A stretch of DNA of 64,000 nucleotides from Chrysomallon squamiferum. Its lineage: Eukaryota > Mollusca > Gastropoda > Neomphalida > Peltospiridae. The position numbers and the translations under genes were made by a program. Shown here in pieces: positions 61,201 through 64,000 of this stretch (position 1 is its first letter; every line of letters begins with the position of its first letter). Below the pieces are notes generated by a model, which did not search any database, was not told where the DNA came from, and saw nothing but the letters and a program-made list of their open reading frames with translations. Where the stretch lies: contig CM022668.1 of the NCBI GenBank assembly GCA_012295275.1, positions 10,342,006-10,406,005 of the forward strand, read 5' to 3'.

Positions 61201-62464
61201 TTTGTCTGTTATGAAACAACAAAATCTATTAACTTTTGCAAAGGCTCTGTTCTTTGTCTGTGTCTACAGAGTTATGTCAGATAACAACAAATCATAAAAT
61301 ACAAGTTCTTCAACGCGTTGTTATAACTACACTAAGTAGGGGTGCGTTCTGTACATGTACTCGACTGTTTGTTTCAAATGTGTCAATCTGTAATCGCATG
61401 AACAAAATTAATGTTGTCATACGAGTAAAGCAGGAAGATATTTTGTTTGTTTTATCTTAATGGTAGTGCATAGCCTTGATATTCAACTGGGTAGCAAATG
61501 TACCTCTCTTTATCTGTGTGTCAATTTATCTATCTCTCAGTTTCTCTCTGTCTGTCTGCCTCTCTATATTAACACATAAATGTCAATCAAAAGAAAAACA
61601 TACACACACAAATATACACAGATATGCACATTTATACACAACTAGAGATTTTATTTATTGACAGACGTGTGTCTCATCATAAGAGGACTTTGTCTCTGAC
61701 TAACAGTCTACGTTCTGCAGATAAGAACTAAATAAAAAAAAAAGATAAATTAGTACATCGGGATTAACAACCTTTTAGTTAATATTAACAAAACCATTGC
61801 CTATCGTTGTGAATACATCTGTAACGACTGACATGGATGTATGTGTTTGTCTATGAGTGTATGCATATATGTGCATATATATATATGTGTGTGTGTGTAT
61901 ATATGTGTGTGTGTGTGTGTATATATATATATTTAGATGTGTGTGTAGATGTGTGAGATAGAGTGTAGTATATAAATGTATATTTATATATTTATATATG
62001 TATGTATGTTTGCATTTATGTATGAATGCATTTAAGGAATTAAAAAATATGGTTGATGAATTACTTTATTATTAAAAAAATAATATTAATTTTCTAGTTT
62101 TTATCTCTGTGGATATCGGGTTGACTTCATGTTGATCATTGTAATATGTTTACAATCTGTTTTTGTCCGTATAAACTGTAAAGTTAAACTTGTTTTACTG
62201 GGACTATTCTGGTTGTATCTTCATTACTTTACTGTCCTTTCTCAAAAATATTCATTTCTTTACATACAACATTTTAAAAATAATATTTTCTTTATTCCGG
62301 TTAGTTTTTGGTGTTTTTTTTTTTTTTTTTTTGTTTTTCCACGAAGGCTGGTTAGAATTTCATTTCACAACCCTTTTTAGTTTTTCTTGATCTGCCCCTT
62401 CAAGTATTTAAAAATCGCCCTATCTCTGTTATCGCTCACACAGTATCATGATTTACAAAGCGAC

Positions 62465-62645
62465 GTTTGTTAAACTACCTGAAAACTAACTGTGATAAGA
62501 AATGTCGAGTGACATTGCTGTGTTGCTATACACAGGTAAAGAAGAGTGGACGGTTTATACAAAAGTAGATCTTCTGATAAAGAAAAGTTAAAAACACAAC
62601 AAAAACTGTTGAGGTGCTGGATTTACTTTCTTAAAGACTTTATTT
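62465..62645 (-). promoter_or_regulatory. Conserved upstream block of R6 and 3'-end signal of a unit further right
   Basis: 62,465-62,555 matches the shared upstream block (GTCGAGTGACATTGCTGTG, AAAGAAGAGTGGACGG). 62,640-62,645 is the AATAAA equivalent of the conserved 3'-end block, implying that another unit once ended here. Confidence 0.35.
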
Positions 62646-62699
62646 TAAACGCTGACTGAAATGTATCAGGTAAATTTCAAATTCTTTTTTGTTCATATG

Positions 62700-64000
62700 A
62701 ACTCTTAAACCTTTATCACAAATATACGTAAATAGACACGATACTAGCATAACATATTAAATAAGCAAATAACAAAAGAATAACGTAATAAACACACCAA
62801 TAACACGAGAATGACGTAATATTTAAATACACAAATAACATGACAATAACGTAATATTTAAATAAACAGTATGACAATAATGTCATACTTAAATGTTAAA
62901 TGTTTTATATAGAATATATTTTACTTATATTTAATTATAAAAGATGAGACAATGAGACAGTAAGCGTCCATTTTACTTATATATTTTACATATTGCTTTA
63001 TAACCGTATTACAAGGCTAGGAATAATTTTTAACAACAACAACAAATTGTTAACCACTCAAATTTTATGCAATTCCCCGTGTCTTTTCTCAGCACACAAG
63101 CGGCTTAAATTAGTCTCAATAAACAAAGTAAATGATTTTCATTATTTCAGTTTCATCTTTAGATTTAACTTTCATTGTCAGGTACAAATACCAAGTTTCT
63201 CTATTCACAAAACTAAACATTCTACAATAAAAAATATATCTATTTTTTTTAGCATATTCAGAGTTAAAAAAGAAAATGACTTATTTAATATTGAATATGT
63301 TAAACGCAGTTCTAAAAAAAATACACTTTTTCTAATTCAATTATTCTTATATAATCATTATTATCGTTCTAACAATCACAATCATCATTATTTTTATTAT
63401 CATTATTATGATGAAGTTTATTATTATTATCATTATCATCATCATCATCATTATCATCATCATCAACATCATTTTCATCAATATCTTCATTATTACTATT
63501 ATCAAATCTCTGCATATAAAGATGCTATTAAGACTGGGTAATGAGGGGAAATAATCTGTGAACCAACACGGAGATCAAAGTTCGAGAAGTACTTAGTAAA
63601 CGATTCTGTTTTTCAAACGAGAAAAAGGTGAGAATAATTTAGTTACCGTTCCCTCTGTAATATGTAGATTCGTAATTTCTACGTTCGTAATTTCTAGGTT
63701 CATAAATATTCTTGATCCACATGGTTTAAAATATGCAGCTATTTGTATTTATCCGTTCAAGTAGTTACCTTTGAACGCCAACTAGAAGGAAGTATTAACA
63801 GATATACCCAAACTGTATGTTTAAAACAACTGTCAGAAAAAAAAATGTAATTAGGTACATAAACCAGTTTATATTCTAATAGCTAGTGTTTTTATATTTA
63901 ATATTTAGTAGTAAACTGTCTTCCGATTACAACTTTGTACCGTAGTTCTGACTTAGGAAAACTTACAAGGGCATATAACATATTCAATATTAAATAAGTC
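62700..64000. other. No gene seen; AT-rich flank and simple repeats
   Basis: 62,740-62,890 holds the AT-rich 3'-flank repeats typical of unit ends; 63,400-63,500 is an ATT/ATC simple repeat. No tail exon, EGF exon or other coding signal was found in either strand. Confidence 0.6.

Noticed and set aside
62993-63541. 182-residue plus-strand ORF
   Set aside because: The second half is His/Tyr low-complexity from an ATT/ATC simple repeat and the first half is AT-rich without any recognisable motif; no splice or promoter context.

Overview
This is a window of AT-rich animal nuclear DNA. Genes are split by GT-AG introns, microsatellites and minisatellites are abundant, and there are Tc1/mariner and non-LTR retrotransposon relics. 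The protein family and a short SINE-like motif suggest a lophotrochozoan, most likely a mollusc; that is inference and the species cannot be named. Nothing supports a prokaryotic, organellar or viral origin.

All recognisable host genes lie on the minus strand, so they read from high to low coordinates, and all belong to one tandem family. Each unit encodes a type I membrane receptor: signal peptide; an 8-Cys EGF-like module (E1); an F5/8C / fucolectin-like galactose-binding domain split over two exons (FTP-a, FTP-b); a run of 8-Cys EGF-like modules of the MEGF10/Draper/SREC style (called E2 to E9 here by sequence type); one transmembrane helix; and a tyrosine-rich tail. Long tails carry several YxN motifs and end in an ITAM-like pair, YEKL-x9-YEKI. 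Internal introns of the extracellular part are phase 1, so modules can be gained, lost or skipped without breaking the frame.

Layout, left to right. R1 (169-4160) is the 5' part of a unit running off the left edge, with a TGA in E2. R2 (5047-13716) is a complete long-tail unit with homopolymer indels. R3 (15558-26299) is interrupted by a 200-N assembly gap that joins halves of two unit types. R4 (27529-35499) is a long-tail unit that lost E6-E9 and has a TGA in E2. At 36454-38023 is the scar of a deleted unit. R5 (39088-51065) is the only fully open unit: 14 exons, 2199 nt, 732 residues, though with a GC splice donor. R6 (53121-61200) is a decayed unit with a truncated tail. A fresh segmental duplication links about 13.76-21.3 kb with 51.1-58.8 kb.

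Units are packed head to tail, with only about 0.4-2.4 kb from the poly(A) signal of one to the ATG of the next. They share an upstream block, AT-rich 3' flank repeats and often a (CT)n tract downstream of the tail exon. The cluster looks like a birth-and-death array of lectin-EGF phagocytic or immune receptors; the immune role is inferred from architecture only. From 62.7 kb to the right end no gene is visible. Splice sites were assigned by eye from GT/AG signals and paralogue alignment.
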